Source: Cryptosporangium arvum DSM 44712
GTDB taxonomy: Bacteria > Actinomycetota > Actinomycetes > Mycobacteriales > Cryptosporangiaceae
Direction: 5' to 3'
Assembly: GCF_000585375.1 (NCBI RefSeq)
Contig: NZ_KK073874.1
Span: forward strand, 1,178,001 to 1,242,000
Length of the DNA: 64,000 nt
Shown piece by piece: positions 7,591 to 16,096 of this stretch. Under the pieces are notes generated by a model that saw only the letters and a program-made list of their open reading frames with translations, was not told the DNA's origin and searched no databases. The first letter of the stretch is position 1; the number at the start of each line of letters is the position of its first letter. The position numbers and the translations under genes were made by a program.

Positions 7591-8708
7591 TGGCTGCCCT
7601 CGACCTTCATGAAGAGCTCAAGGCTCTCGACTCGACGATGACCTCGGTCGAAGCCGTGCTCGACCTCGACAAGCTCCGGCGGGAGTTGGCCGAGCTGAAC
7701 GAGGCGGCCGCTGAGCCCGGTCTCTGGGACGACCAGGAGCGTGCCCAGCAGGTCACGTCCCGGCTGAGCTTCGTCCAGGGCGAGCTCAACCGGGTGGGTA
7801 GCCTGCGCCAGCGTCTCGACGACGCGCGTCTGCTGCTCGAGATGGCCGAGGACGAGGGCGACTCCGGTTCGGTCGAAGAGGTCGCCACCGAGGTGGAGTC
7901 CCTCAAGAAGACGGTCGAGGAGCTCGAGGTCCGCACGCTCCTCTCCGGCGATTACGACCCGCGCGAGGCGCTCGTGACGATCCGCGCCGAGGCCGGCGGT
8001 GTCGACGCGGCCGACTTCGCCGAGATGCTGCTGCGGATGTACCTGCGCTGGGCCGAGCGGCACCACTACAGCACCGAGGTCTACGACACCTCGTACGCGG
8101 AAGAGGCCGGCATCAAGTCGGCGACGTTCACCGTCCGGGCGCCGTACGCCTACGGCACGCTCTCGGTCGAGCAGGGCACGCACCGTCTCGTCCGCATCAG
8201 TCCGTACGACAACCAGGGCCGCCGCCAGACGTCGTTCGCCGGCGTCGAGGTGCTGCCGGTCGTCGAGACGACCGATCACGTCGAGATCCCGGAGAACGAT
8301 CTGCGGATCGACGTCTTCCGCTCGTCGGGCCCCGGTGGTCAGAGCGTCAACACCACCGACTCGGCCGTGCGCATCACGCACCTGCCCAGCGGCATCGTGG
8401 TGTCCTGCCAGAACGAGAAGTCGCAGATCCAGAACCGGGCGGCCGCGATGCGGGTGCTGCAGGCGCGGCTGCTCGAGCGTCGTCGTCAGGAACAGAAAGC
8501 CGAGATGGACGCCCTGCGCGGCGACGGTGGCAATTCCTGGGGCAACCAGATGCGCTCCTACGTCGTCCACCCCTACCAGATGGTCAAGGACCTGCGCACG
8601 CAGTACGAGGCCGGTAACCCCCAGGCCGTGTTCGACGGCGACATCGACGGGTTCATCGAGGCGGGCATTCGCTGGCGCCGGCAGCAGGACGCGGACGTCT
8701 CAGCCTGA
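7590..8708 (+). CDS. prfB: Peptide chain release factor 2
   Basis: A 372-aa class I release factor that ends translation at UGA and UAA. A coiled N-terminal domain is followed by the codon-recognition domain and the catalytic loop [16 protein letters not shown], with the GGQ that triggers peptide hydrolysis. The RF2 recognition tripeptide, normally Ser-Pro-Phe, reads Ser-Pro-Tyr here ([15 protein letters not shown]; codons AGT CCG TAC around 8200-8208). The frame is continuous, with no internal UGA frameshift site like that of enterobacterial prfB. It starts at GTG with a -10 element 8 bases upstream and is followed by a hairpin. Confidence 0.96.
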   Translation: MAALDLHEELKALDSTMTSVEAVLDLDKLRRELAELNEAAAEPGLWDDQERAQQVTSRLSFVQGELNRVGSLRQRLDDARLLLEMAEDEGDSGSVEEVATEVESLKKTVEELEVRTLLSGDYDPREALVTIRAEAGGVDAADFAEMLLRMYLRWAERHHYSTEVYDTSYAEEAGIKSATFTVRAPYAYGTLSVEQGTHRLVRISPYDNQGRRQTSFAGVEVLPVVETTDHVEIPENDLRIDVFRSSGPGGQSVNTTDSAVRITHLPSGIVVSCQNEKSQIQNRAAAMRVLQARLLERRRQEQKAEMDALRGDGGNSWGNQMRSYVVHPYQMVKDLRTQYEAGNPQAVFDGDIDGFIEAGIRWRRQQDADVSA

Positions 8709-8711
8709 CGA

Positions 8712-8731
8712 ACCGATCCTCCGATCGGTTA
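8712..8731 (+). terminator. Hairpin after prfB
   Basis: Perfect 8-bp stem, AACCGATC/GATCGGTT, with a 4-base loop, 4 bases after the prfB stop. No T-run follows. Confidence 0.6.
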
Positions 8732-9181
8732 ACCGGCGGTCAACCTTTCCGCGTCTCCGTCCAGGTTGTCTTAGACCTGTTCCCGTCAGTCACCGCTGCT
8801 CGCGTCTGTGCGCTCAGTAACGGGCCGGTCGACCCACGACCTGCGCCGACCCGTGCGACCAGCGGTCACGCCGCGCTCCGGAGAATAACGGTGCGTGTAA
8901 CAAGGTTGCTTGGGTGCACCTAATGGTTGTCGTACTCACCTTAACCATCGGGCCATCCCGCCTCTTAAATCCCGCGCACAACATTCTCATAGCTATGGCG
9001 TGACATCTCATTGTTAACGTATGGTCTGGCACCAGCAGCGAGACCAGCAGTACCTGGGAATCGCGGCTACTAGGGGGCACGGCGTTATGGGTCGGCGTAT
9101 GCGCTGATCCTGTCTGCGGCGTGTCCTTTGTCGTTCCCAGATGTTCTTTTGATGTCCACCGAGGGAATGGAAGTGCTTGAG
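8732..9181. other. Long non-coding upstream region of the LPVTG protein gene
   Basis: About 450 bases with no convincing gene. It is less GC-rich than its surroundings (notably 8930-9060) and probably carries the promoter of the secreted-protein gene; no single promoter stands out. Confidence 0.6.
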
Positions 9182-10195
9182 ATGGCCCGAGGCTTACGCG
9201 GTGCGCTCCGCCGTGGCCTTGCCGCGACGATGGTGACCGGTCTGGTGACCATGGGTGCGATGTCGCTGTCCGCCGCCCCGGCGAACGCAGCTGAGAAGTC
9301 CGAGAACCTGGTCAAGGGCACCGCTGAGTTCGTCGACGGTCGGTACGTCGTCGAATGGTCGGTGACGAACCAGGACAAGGAGACCGACGAGAAGATCACG
9401 GCGGTCGTCTGGCCCGAGGACAGCAAGCTGGAACTCGACGACGAGATCGAGGCCGGCGAGACGATCGAGGGCAAGCAGTTCCTGCCCAAGGGCAGCAAGG
9501 GCATCAAGGACGCCCAGGGCCGCGACGTCGCCAAGATCCACGTCCACGGTGAGTGGCGCAAGGACGGCAAGAAGGTCGAGCACGACGAGTTCGTCGACGT
9601 GCCGCTGCCCCCGGTCAAGGGCGAGTCGCCCAAGCCGACCCACAAGCCCAGCGAGGACGAGGTTTCGGCCGCGATCGTTCTGAGCTGCGAGGCCTTCTCG
9701 ATCGAGCTCACCAACCCGACCGACCGGCCGGTGCGCTTCAAGGTCTTCATCAAGCTGGACGACAACCGTCCGCTGACCGAGGAGTTCAAGGTCGACGCCG
9801 GCGACACGCTGACGCTGCCCGAGGACCTCGACAAGGAGGACGCCGGCTCGGTGGCCAAGGTGTCCGAGGACGGCGAGCTCGACTTCTCGAAGATCACCGT
9901 CGCCGTCGTGAACCGCGACAAGAAGCTGGCCCAGAAGAGCCTCGACGTCACCAAGTGCGAGGACGAGGACAACAACGCCGAGGAGACCACGTCTCCCGAG
10001 GCCAGCCCGAGCGCCAGCGCCAGTGAGGTCGCCTCCGGTGGGGACGACAACGAGGCCGCGCCGTCGCCGGCCGCCGAAGAGGACAGCCTGCCCGTGACCG
10101 GTGCCAGCCTGGGTGGTCTCATCGCCGCCGCCGTGCTGGTCCTGGGTCTGGGTGTCGGCATGGTCGTCTTCACCCGCCGCAAGAAGCGCGCCTGA
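9182..10195 (+). CDS. LPVTG-type cell-wall-anchored surface protein
   Basis: A 337-aa secreted protein. The N-terminus MARGLRGALRRG followed by a hydrophobic stretch and APANA is a Sec signal peptide. The mature part is acidic and Lys-rich with two similar beta-type segments, then a Ser/Ala/Glu linker. The C-terminus has the sortase signal LPVTG, a hydrophobic helix (GGLIAAAVLVLGLGVGMVVF) and the tail TRRKKRA. Start ATG 9182 is preferred: GGAAG precedes it by 8 bases and the signal peptide follows at once; in-frame ATG 9167 and 9128 are alternatives. No sortase gene is nearby. Function unknown beyond surface display. Confidence 0.85.
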   Translation: MARGLRGALRRGLAATMVTGLVTMGAMSLSAAPANAAEKSENLVKGTAEFVDGRYVVEWSVTNQDKETDEKITAVVWPEDSKLELDDEIEAGETIEGKQFLPKGSKGIKDAQGRDVAKIHVHGEWRKDGKKVEHDEFVDVPLPPVKGESPKPTHKPSEDEVSAAIVLSCEAFSIELTNPTDRPVRFKVFIKLDDNRPLTEEFKVDAGDTLTLPEDLDKEDAGSVAKVSEDGELDFSKITVAVVNRDKKLAQKSLDVTKCEDEDNNAEETTSPEASPSASASEVASGGDDNEAAPSPAAEEDSLPVTGASLGGLIAAAVLVLGLGVGMVVFTRRKKRA

Positions 10196-10240
10196 CGTCG
10201 AGGCTCGCTAGCGAATAGCACGACCCGATAGCGCAAGAAA

Positions 10241-10278
10241 CAGTTGGCCCGGCCGCCTAGTTGCGGCCGGGCCAACTG
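10241..10278 (+). terminator. Strong hairpin after the LPVTG gene
   Basis: A 16-bp perfect stem (CAGTTGGCCCGGCCGC and its complement) with a 6-base loop. Stem strength and position 45 bases after the stop support termination, although there is no long T-run. Confidence 0.8.
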
Positions 10279-10671
10279 CTTGCGTGGATCTGCTACTAGC
10301 AGTCGAACCTATTCGCACCTCTAGCCAATTCTTATCGCCGCATTAAGAATTCGCGGCCGGTTGAACCGGCCGGATCCGCAATTCCGAGGTCGGAACGGCG
10401 GGTCCGATCCGGGCCTCGGGTACTCGGGGTTGCGCTCTCGATGACAGAGCATTGGCAACGTGTGGTCCTTGCGCAGAGTGAGCCGCCGCGCAGAGTGACA
10501 TCCGGGCGGTCGGCGGACCCCCGGCGTCCCAGCGGCCCCAGGAAGAACTCGCGGCTTCCGGACACGAGAATGTGAGGTCCGGACCGCCGATCCGGCCGTG
10601 TCCGGCGCACAACTCTGAACAAGACCGTAGGAGAGCTGTGTAGCCCGGCCTGAGGGCCCGGGCGGTGTGGC
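10279..10671. other. Intergenic region before ftsE
   Basis: Nearly 400 bases without a supported gene. Visible structure: the hairpin GGCCGGTT-G-AACCGGCC near 10353-10370 and two direct copies of GCGCAGAGTGA (around 10470-10500). An unannotated small RNA or leader cannot be excluded. Confidence 0.5.
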
Positions 10672-10686
10672 TAAACTCGGCCACCG
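10672..10686 (+). promoter_or_regulatory. -10 element for apparently leaderless ftsE
   Basis: TAAACT (10672-10677) ends 8 bases before the ftsE GTG, with no Shine-Dalgarno, so the mRNA likely starts at or next to the start codon. Confidence 0.55.
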
Positions 10687-11366
10687 TGATCACCCTCGAC
10701 CGCGTGACCAAGACGTACCCGAAGTCGCGTCGCCCCGCCCTCGACGACGTGAACGTCAACGTCGAGAAGGGCGAGTTCGTGTTCTTCATCGGGCCGTCGG
10801 GTTCGGGGAAGTCCACGTTCATCCGGCTGCTCCTCAAGGAGGACACGCCGACGACCGGCAAGGTCCTGGTCGCGGGGAAGGACGTCGCGTCGATCCGCCC
10901 GTGGAAGGTCCCGCAGCTGCGGCGCAGCGTCGGCTGCGTGTTCCAGGACTTCCGGCTGCTCCCGAACAAGACCGCGGCGGAGAACGTCGCGTTCGCGCTC
11001 GAGGTCATCGGGAAGACCCGCTCGGTCATCCGCCGGGTCGTGCCCGAGGTGCTGAGCCTGGTCGGCCTGGAGGGCAAGGAGAACCGGTACCCGCACGAGC
11101 TCTCCGGTGGTGAGCAGCAGCGCGTCGCGGTGGCGCGCGCGTTCGTCAACCGGCCGCTGGTGCTGCTGGCCGACGAGCCCACCGGAAACCTCGACCCCGA
11201 CACGTCGATCGAGATCATGCGGCTGCTGGACCGGATCAACCGCACCGGCACTACGGTCGTCATGGCCACGCACGACTCGAACATCGTGAACCAGATGCGC
11301 CGCCGCGTGGTGGAGCTCGACCGCGGCCGGATCATTCGTGACCAGGCTCGCGGCGTCTACGGATGA
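10686..11366 (+). CDS. ftsE: Cell division ATP-binding protein FtsE
   Basis: A 226-aa ABC ATPase that pairs with FtsX to control septal peptidoglycan hydrolases. Walker A GPSGSGKS (residues 36-43), Q-loop VFQDFRLL, signature LSGGEQQ, Walker [14 protein letters not shown] and the H-loop ATHD are all intact. The GTG at [12 protein letters not shown] matches known FtsE N-termini; an upstream in-frame GTG (10665) would add seven unconserved residues. ftsX follows after 50 bases, then an M23 peptidase. Confidence 0.96.
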   Translation: MITLDRVTKTYPKSRRPALDDVNVNVEKGEFVFFIGPSGSGKSTFIRLLLKEDTPTTGKVLVAGKDVASIRPWKVPQLRRSVGCVFQDFRLLPNKTAAENVAFALEVIGKTRSVIRRVVPEVLSLVGLEGKENRYPHELSGGEQQRVAVARAFVNRPLVLLADEPTGNLDPDTSIEIMRLLDRINRTGTTVVMATHDSNIVNQMRRRVVELDRGRIIRDQARGVYG

Positions 11367-11416
11367 GCACGACCGGCACCGACCGCTAGCTCCCATTCCA
11401 TCCTTCTGAGGAATTC

Positions 11417-12298
11417 ATGCGTGCCAAGTTCGTCCTGACCGAAGCTGCGACCGGCCTGTGGCGCAACGTCACGATGACGGTTGCTCTGATCCTCACCACG
11501 GCGATCTCGCTGGCGCTGCTCGGTGCGGGAGGCTTGCTGTACACCCAGGTCAACAAGACCAAGGACCTGCTGTACGCCCAGGTGGAGGTCACGATCTTCC
11601 TGGAGACCGCGGTCACGCCCGAGCAGAAGGATGCCCTGCAGCAGAAGCTGGAGAGCGACTCGGCGATCAAGTCGGTCACGTACGAGAGCAAGCAGGAGGC
11701 GTACGAGCGCTTCAAGGAGCTGTTCGCCGAGTCGCCCGACCTGGTGGAGAACACGAAGCCCGAGTCGCTGCCGGAGTCCTTCCGCATCAAGCTGGAGAAC
11801 CCGTCCCAGGCCAACGCGATCGACGCGAAGTACAAGAACGAGGCCGGTGTCGACGTCGTGTCGACGCAACAGGAGCTCGTCGGTCGCCTGTTCGACGCGA
11901 TCGACGCGGTCAAGAACCTTTCGCTCGTCGTCTCGCTGGTCTCCGGCGCGGCCGCGATCCTGCTGATCGGGAACACGATCCAGGTCGCTGCCTACAGCCG
12001 TCGGCGCGAGGTCAGCATCATGAAGCTCGTCGGTGCGTCGAACTGGTACGTGCGGTTGCCGTTCATCCTGGAGGCCGCCGTCGCCGGCCTGATCGGCGCG
12101 CTCCTGGCCTCGGCCGGCCTGGCCATCGCCAAGGTCATCGTCATCGACGACGCGTTGAAGGCGCTGGGCCAGAACAGCGTCGTGCCGTCGATCGGGTGGA
12201 GCGAGATCGCGGTCACCGCGCCGATCCTCGCCCTGGTCGCGGTGCTCACGGCCGGTGTCACGGGATGGACCACACTGCGCTTCTACGTCAAGGTCTGA
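11417..12298 (+). CDS. ftsX: Cell division membrane protein FtsX
   Basis: A 293-aa permease-like partner of FtsE. One membrane span near residues 20-45, a large extracytoplasmic loop (about 50-165), which in this family binds and activates a hydrolase, and three C-terminal spans, with the coupling-helix region SRRREVSIMKLVGASNWYVRLPF. Length equals that of mycobacterial FtsX. The ATG follows a TGAGGA ribosome site. Confidence 0.95.
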   Translation: MRAKFVLTEAATGLWRNVTMTVALILTTAISLALLGAGGLLYTQVNKTKDLLYAQVEVTIFLETAVTPEQKDALQQKLESDSAIKSVTYESKQEAYERFKELFAESPDLVENTKPESLPESFRIKLENPSQANAIDAKYKNEAGVDVVSTQQELVGRLFDAIDAVKNLSLVVSLVSGAAAILLIGNTIQVAAYSRRREVSIMKLVGASNWYVRLPFILEAAVAGLIGALLASAGLAIAKVIVIDDALKALGQNSVVPSIGWSEIAVTAPILALVAVLTAGVTGWTTLRFYVKV

Positions 12299-12394
12299 CG
12301 TCCGCGTGACGCGCCGGTAGCTCCGTGACTTTTGTGAACTAATCGGACTAGTCGTACCGTAACCCCCGTCGTCAGCAGTGGCGCGGGGGTGGGG

Positions 12395-13642
12395 ATGCGG
12401 GTAGAACGTGGCCGCGTATTCGCGGTCTGTCTGGTGCTCGCGCTGTCGGGTGCGCTCCTGGTCGAATCGGCGGGCGCCCATGCCCGGAACGGACCGTCGC
12501 CCGCCGAGGCCCGGCGTGCGATGGAGCGGGCCGCCGCGATCATGGAGACCGCGACCGATCGGGCCCGGGCGGCCACCCAGGCCTTCGTCGAGACCACGCA
12601 GCGGCTGCCCGGGGTGCAGAACCGAGTGGCCGTGGCTCAAGGCCGGGTCGCTGCCGCCCAGGTCCGTGCCGCCTCCGCGGAACGGGCGTCGGCTCGCGCC
12701 GACCGTGCGCTGCGCGTCGCCCAAGCGCATTTCGACGCCGCGCAGGCGGCCGTGGAGGCAGCGCGCGAGCAACTCGGCACCTACGTGCGATCGACCTATC
12801 AGGGCCGCTCCTACATGGTGCTGTCGGCGCTCGGCGCCGGCGGCGGGCCCGGCGACCTCCTCGACCGGCTCAACTACGCCGAGCGCCTGGTCGGCGGGCA
12901 GAGCCGAGCCGTCGACGCGGTGGAGCGGCGGCGCCAGGACCTCGCCGAAGAGCGCGCGACCGTCGCCGAGCAGAAGCGGCGGGCGGACGTCGCGCGGGCC
13001 ACAGCGCGCCACGCGCTCGGCGAAGCCCGTGCCGAGCAGAGCGCAGCGCTCACCGCCCAGGCCGAGATGGAGAGCCTGCTGGCCCAGCGCCGCAACGCCG
13101 TCCACGTCGCCGGGCAGGAGCGGCAGGCCAGCGTGGCCCGGTACAACGAGGCGCGCGCGGAGTCGTACCGGATCGGGCAGGCGCTGCGCGAGGCCGCCCG
13201 GCAGGTGCGTGGCGGCACCGCCCGGACCCGCGGTTCCCGGCCGCGCATGCTGTCCCGTCCCGGGCAGCTCTCGATGCCGGTGTCCGGCTGGAAGTCCAGC
13301 GACTTCGGCTGGCGGTTCGACCCGTACTACCGCCGGGCGCAGCTGCACGCCGGCACCGACTTCGCGGCTCCGGCCGGTGCGTCGATCCGGGCCGCGGCCG
13401 ACGGTGTGGTCGTGCGGGCCGGGTGGAACGGCGGCTACGGCAACTACACCTGCATCTACCACGGCGGGAACCTGTCGACCTGCTACGGCCACCAGTCCAA
13501 GATCCTGGTCTGGGCCGGAGAGCAGGTGAGTCGGGGGGAGACGATCGGGCTGGTCGGCACGACCGGTGCGTCGACCGGTAACCACCTGCACTTCGAAGTG
13601 CGGATCGACGGAAATCCGGTGAACCCGCTCGGGTACCTCTGA
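12395..13642 (+). CDS. Secreted coiled-coil M23 (LytM-type) peptidase linked to FtsEX
   Basis: A 415-aa protein: signal peptide (VFAVCLVLALSGALLVESAGAHA), about 220 residues of Ala/Glu/Arg-rich coiled coil, and a C-terminal M23 metallopeptidase domain. Zinc ligands are intact in HAGTDFAAP (HxxxD) and HLHFE (HxH). The organisation resembles EnvC, the FtsEX-controlled regulator of cell separation, but unlike EnvC all metal ligands are present, so it should be an active endopeptidase. Position directly after ftsEX supports control by that complex. Start ATG 12395 is preferred over GTG 12389; both are in frame. Confidence 0.88.
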   Translation: MRVERGRVFAVCLVLALSGALLVESAGAHARNGPSPAEARRAMERAAAIMETATDRARAATQAFVETTQRLPGVQNRVAVAQGRVAAAQVRAASAERASARADRALRVAQAHFDAAQAAVEAAREQLGTYVRSTYQGRSYMVLSALGAGGGPGDLLDRLNYAERLVGGQSRAVDAVERRRQDLAEERATVAEQKRRADVARATARHALGEARAEQSAALTAQAEMESLLAQRRNAVHVAGQERQASVARYNEARAESYRIGQALREAARQVRGGTARTRGSRPRMLSRPGQLSMPVSGWKSSDFGWRFDPYYRRAQLHAGTDFAAPAGASIRAAADGVVVRAGWNGGYGNYTCIYHGGNLSTCYGHQSKILVWAGEQVSRGETIGLVGTTGASTGNHLHFEVRIDGNPVNPLGYL

Positions 13643-13670
13643 GGAATATTGTGTCGGCCGCCGCCGTAGG

Positions 13671-13690
13671 ATTGATGTTCAATCATCAAT
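13671..13690. repeat. Inverted repeat upstream of smpB
   Basis: ATTGATG and CATCAAT separated by 6 bases, just before the AGGAGG ribosome site of smpB. Could be an operator or part of an AT-rich promoter; no assignment possible. Confidence 0.4.
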
Positions 13691-13704
13691 AGGCAGGAGG
13701 GTCG

Positions 13705-14181
13705 ATGCCGCGGGAAACCGGACGCAAGGTCATCGCGTCCAACCGCAAGGCTCGGCACGACTACGCCGTGCTCGACACCTGGGAGGCCGGCATCGTGCTG
13801 ACCGGCACCGAGGTCAAGTCGCTGCGTGCCGGTCGGGCCTCGCTGGTCGACGGGTTCGCCCTCGTCGACGACGGCGAGGTCTACCTGCACGGCGTCCACA
13901 TCCCGGAGTACGTGGCCGGGACGTGGACCAACCACGCGCCGCGTCGCGTCCGGAAGCTGCTGTTGCACCGGGCGGAGATCGAGAAGCTGATCGGCAAGAT
14001 CAAGGAGGGCGGGCTGACGCTCGTCCCGCTCTCGCTCTACTTCTCCGACGGGCGGGCCAAGGTCGAGCTGGCGCTGGCGCGGGGCAAGAAAGCCTGGGAC
14101 AAGCGGCAGGACATGGCCAAGCGGGATGCCGATCGGGAGATCGCGAAGGCCTACGGGCGCAACCTCAAGGGACGGCGCTAG
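13705..14181 (+). CDS. smpB: SsrA-binding protein SmpB
   Basis: A 158-aa tmRNA-binding protein needed for trans-translation rescue of stalled ribosomes. Family motifs: [75 protein letters not shown], with the basic C-terminal tail ([15 protein letters not shown]). Good AGGAGG site before the ATG. The tmRNA gene follows 24 bases later on the same strand. Confidence 0.97.
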   Translation: MPRETGRKVIASNRKARHDYAVLDTWEAGIVLTGTEVKSLRAGRASLVDGFALVDDGEVYLHGVHIPEYVAGTWTNHAPRRVRKLLLHRAEIEKLIGKIKEGGLTLVPLSLYFSDGRAKVELALARGKKAWDKRQDMAKRDADREIAKAYGRNLKGRR

Positions 14182-14205
14182 ACTGATAGTGCAACACACC
14201 GACCA

Positions 14206-14574
14206 GGGGGTGATTGGTCTCGACACCGGACGTTGAGACAGGAGAAGCGGGCCGAGGAAGGCAACGATGATCTCGTAAACCATGCGTTGCAACCAATTAA
14301 GCGCCGACTCTGATCAGCGCGCGTTCGCTCTCGCTGCCTAAGCTAGAGCAACGCTGTCAGACCGGGAGTGCCTTCGGCCCGGACCCTGGCATCAGCAAGA
14401 GGGCTCACTAGCTAGTCCGGCTATCGGGACGAGCTAGGAAATCTCACAGTGGCTGGGCTCGTCACATCGGCTTGTTCGCGTGACCGATGGGGCCAAGTAG
14501 AGGCATAGCGAACTGCGCCCGGAGAAGACCTGTTGAGGCGACGGTGGACGCGGGTTCGATTCCCGCCACCTCCA
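14206..14574 (+). ncRNA. ssrA: Transfer-messenger RNA
   Basis: The 5' end GGGGGTG pairs with the 3' CACCTCC to make the acceptor stem (one G-U pair), and GCGGGTTCGATTCCCGC near the 3' end is the T arm. The tag frame begins at GCC 14303: ADSDQRAFALAA, stop TAA 14339-14341, ending in the ALAA degradation signal typical of actinobacteria. CCA is not encoded. Linkage to smpB and a following terminator complete the picture. Confidence 0.96.
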
Positions 14575-14582
14575 CGCTGACG

Positions 14583-14610
14583 AAGCCCCGGCCCCATGGC
14601 CGGGGCTTTT
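14583..14610 (+). terminator. Rho-independent terminator of ssrA
   Basis: An 11-bp stem (AAGCCCCGGCC/GGCCGGGGCTT), loop CCAT, ending in TTTT. The convergent gene ends 2 bases later, so it may serve both strands. Confidence 0.9.
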
Positions 14611-14611
14611 G

Positions 14612-15154
14612 TCATCCCGCGAGCGCCCGCGCGGTCCACCCGGCGCCGTGCCGGACGTACTCGACGCGTGTGCTCGGACCGGCGTCGTCGGCCGTCCAGA
14701 ACGTCATCCGGCGCGGCCGCAACCGGTACCCGGCCCAGGTGGGCGGCGGCTCGAGCGCGTCCGGGTGCTCCTCCTCGAACCGCTTCCATGCTTCTCGGCG
14801 GACGTCCGGCGGCCGCGCGGCGAGCTCGTCGGTGTTCACCCAGGCGAGAACCTGGAGGTAGCGGGTCCGGAGACCGTACGCCCCGTGCGGGGCGTCCAGC
14901 GGCTCGACGTCACCGACCAGAACGATCTGCCGCCCGTTCAGGAGCACCACCGCCGAGGCGCGGGGATCCGCCGCCAGCTGGGCGGCCTTCCGCGAGCGAG
15001 CGTCGGTGTGGAACTGCACACTGCCGCCGTCGACGCCGCTGAGCAGCACGGTTCGCGCGTCCGGATAGCCGTCGGGGCCGAATGTGGACAGCGTCATCGG
15101 GGGCTTGTCGTAGCTCGCCAACCACTCGCGCGCCAGGCGCATCGGGTCCTCCAC
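14612..15154 (-). CDS. Pyridoxamine 5'-phosphate oxidase-family protein
   Basis: A 180-aa flavin-binding split-barrel protein resembling PdxH: MTLSTFGPDGYPDARTVLLSGVDGG near the N-terminus, VQFHTDARSRKAAQL, then the C-terminal RLRPRRMTFW block. PdxH-type enzymes oxidise pyridoxamine/pyridoxine phosphate to PLP with FMN; the sequence is shorter and more divergent than classical PdxH, so substrate is uncertain. Convergent with ssrA. ATG start with GAGGA nearby. Confidence 0.82.
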   Translation of the reverse strand: MEDPMRLAREWLASYDKPPMTLSTFGPDGYPDARTVLLSGVDGGSVQFHTDARSRKAAQLAADPRASAVVLLNGRQIVLVGDVEPLDAPHGAYGLRTRYLQVLAWVNTDELAARPPDVRREAWKRFEEEHPDALEPPPTWAGYRLRPRRMTFWTADDAGPSTRVEYVRHGAGWTARALAG

Positions 15155-15268
15155 GGCGACAGCCTACGAAAACCGGGTTTCCGAACCGTTCCGAGCTGAT
15201 GGCAGACGCCCGTCTACACCACTACAGTTGTACCAAGCAAGCTTTTTGGTCGAGGAGACGCATTCCCC

Positions 15269-15775
15269 ATGGCTGACTCGAGCGCCATCGCCCCGGAGCA
15301 GGCGCCCGCCACCCCTGACGACACCGTCACCGAGCTGGGCCGCCAGCTCGCCCGCTTCGGCCGGGCCATGGTGCGCTACAAGGCACAGCAGGCCGCGAGC
15401 GCCGCCTACGGGCTGCTCTTCCCGCTCGCGGAGCGTCCGCAGCGGGCCGGTGCACTAGCCGAAGCAGTGCACGCCGACCCGTCGACGGTGAGTCGCCAGA
15501 TCGCTCAGCTGGTCGACCGCGGCCTGGTCGAACGCCAACCCGATCCGGCCGACGGGCGGGCCTGCGTGCTGGTGCCGACGGAAGCCGGCCACGAGACGAT
15601 GGCCACCCTGCGGCGCCGGCGCGACGAGCACCTCGCCGCGGTGCTCCAGCACTGGCCGGCCGAGGACGTGCACGAGCTGGTGGAGCTGCTCAGCCGTTTC
15701 ATCACCGACTTCGAGACCGCCCGTCCGCCCGCCGTCCGTCCGGAAGAGACGGAAATCCCGACGCAGCCGCGCTGA
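15269..15775 (+). CDS. MarR-family transcriptional regulator
   Basis: A 168-aa winged-helix regulator: helix-turn-helix RAGALAEAVHADPSTVSRQIAQLVDRGLV and wing RQPDPADGRACVLVPTEAGHE. A GAGGAG site lies upstream of the ATG. Regulators of this type often govern efflux or stress genes, but no transporter lies beside it; the following small ORF begins within its stop codon (TGATG). Confidence 0.88.
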   Translation: MADSSAIAPEQAPATPDDTVTELGRQLARFGRAMVRYKAQQAASAAYGLLFPLAERPQRAGALAEAVHADPSTVSRQIAQLVDRGLVERQPDPADGRACVLVPTEAGHETMATLRRRRDEHLAAVLQHWPAEDVHELVELLSRFITDFETARPPAVRPEETEIPTQPR

Positions 15776-16011
15776 TGTCGGTGGGGGTGGCTATAAAGAA
15801 CGCGTCGTCGGGAGCCTCTCGGGGGTCGGGCATGGCGGTGCGGAGCAGTGCGGGCTGGGCGCGGCAGTCGCTGCACGTCCGGGTGGACGCCGGTGACGGG
15901 GCGGCCTGCGGGTGGTGTCTGCGCCCGTGGCCGTGCACGGCGGCTCGGGCCGCGGCGCGATGCCAGTTGAACGCAGAGCACCCCCGGAACGCGGCGGATG
16001 CGCCACACTGA
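15775..16011 (+). CDS. Small Cys-containing hypothetical protein
   Basis: A possible 78-aa protein overlapping the marR stop by one base. The plausible part is the second half (from ATG 15832): LHVRVDAGDGAACGWCLRPWPC, a C-x2-C-x4-C pattern like short actinobacterial proteins with metal-ligand-like cysteines. Ribosome site is poor and composition gives little support, so it may be spurious. Confidence 0.35.
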   Translation: MSVGVAIKNASSGASRGSGMAVRSSAGWARQSLHVRVDAGDGAACGWCLRPWPCTAARAAARCQLNAEHPRNAADAPH

Positions 16012-16019
16012 TCGGACCA

Positions 16020-16092
16020 CTCGCTGTAGCTCAGTGGACAGAGCCCTTGGAGTATCTCTGGGGAGACGCCGGTTCGACTCCGGCCAGCGAGT
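16020..16092 (+). tRNA. tRNA-like gene of uncertain identity
   Basis: A 7-bp perfect acceptor (CTCGCTG/CAGCGAG), T8-A9, D stem GCTC/GAGC with GG in the loop, and T arm GCCGG-TTCGACT-CCGGC form a proper cloverleaf. The anticodon arm is abnormal: stem CTTGG/CTGGG has three G-U pairs, and the loop AGTATCT lacks U33. Read by position the anticodon would be UAU (Ile AUA). Discriminator U, no encoded CCA. Either a decaying tRNA or a non-decoding tRNA-like RNA. Confidence 0.6.
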
Positions 16093-16096
16093 CGCC

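Noticed and set aside
7590-7700. Programmed frameshift in prfB
   Set aside because: The frame is continuous with no internal UGA or slippery CTT site.
10343-11335. Minus-strand frame opposite ftsE
   Set aside because: Shadow of ftsE; Ser/Arg-rich composition without any domain.
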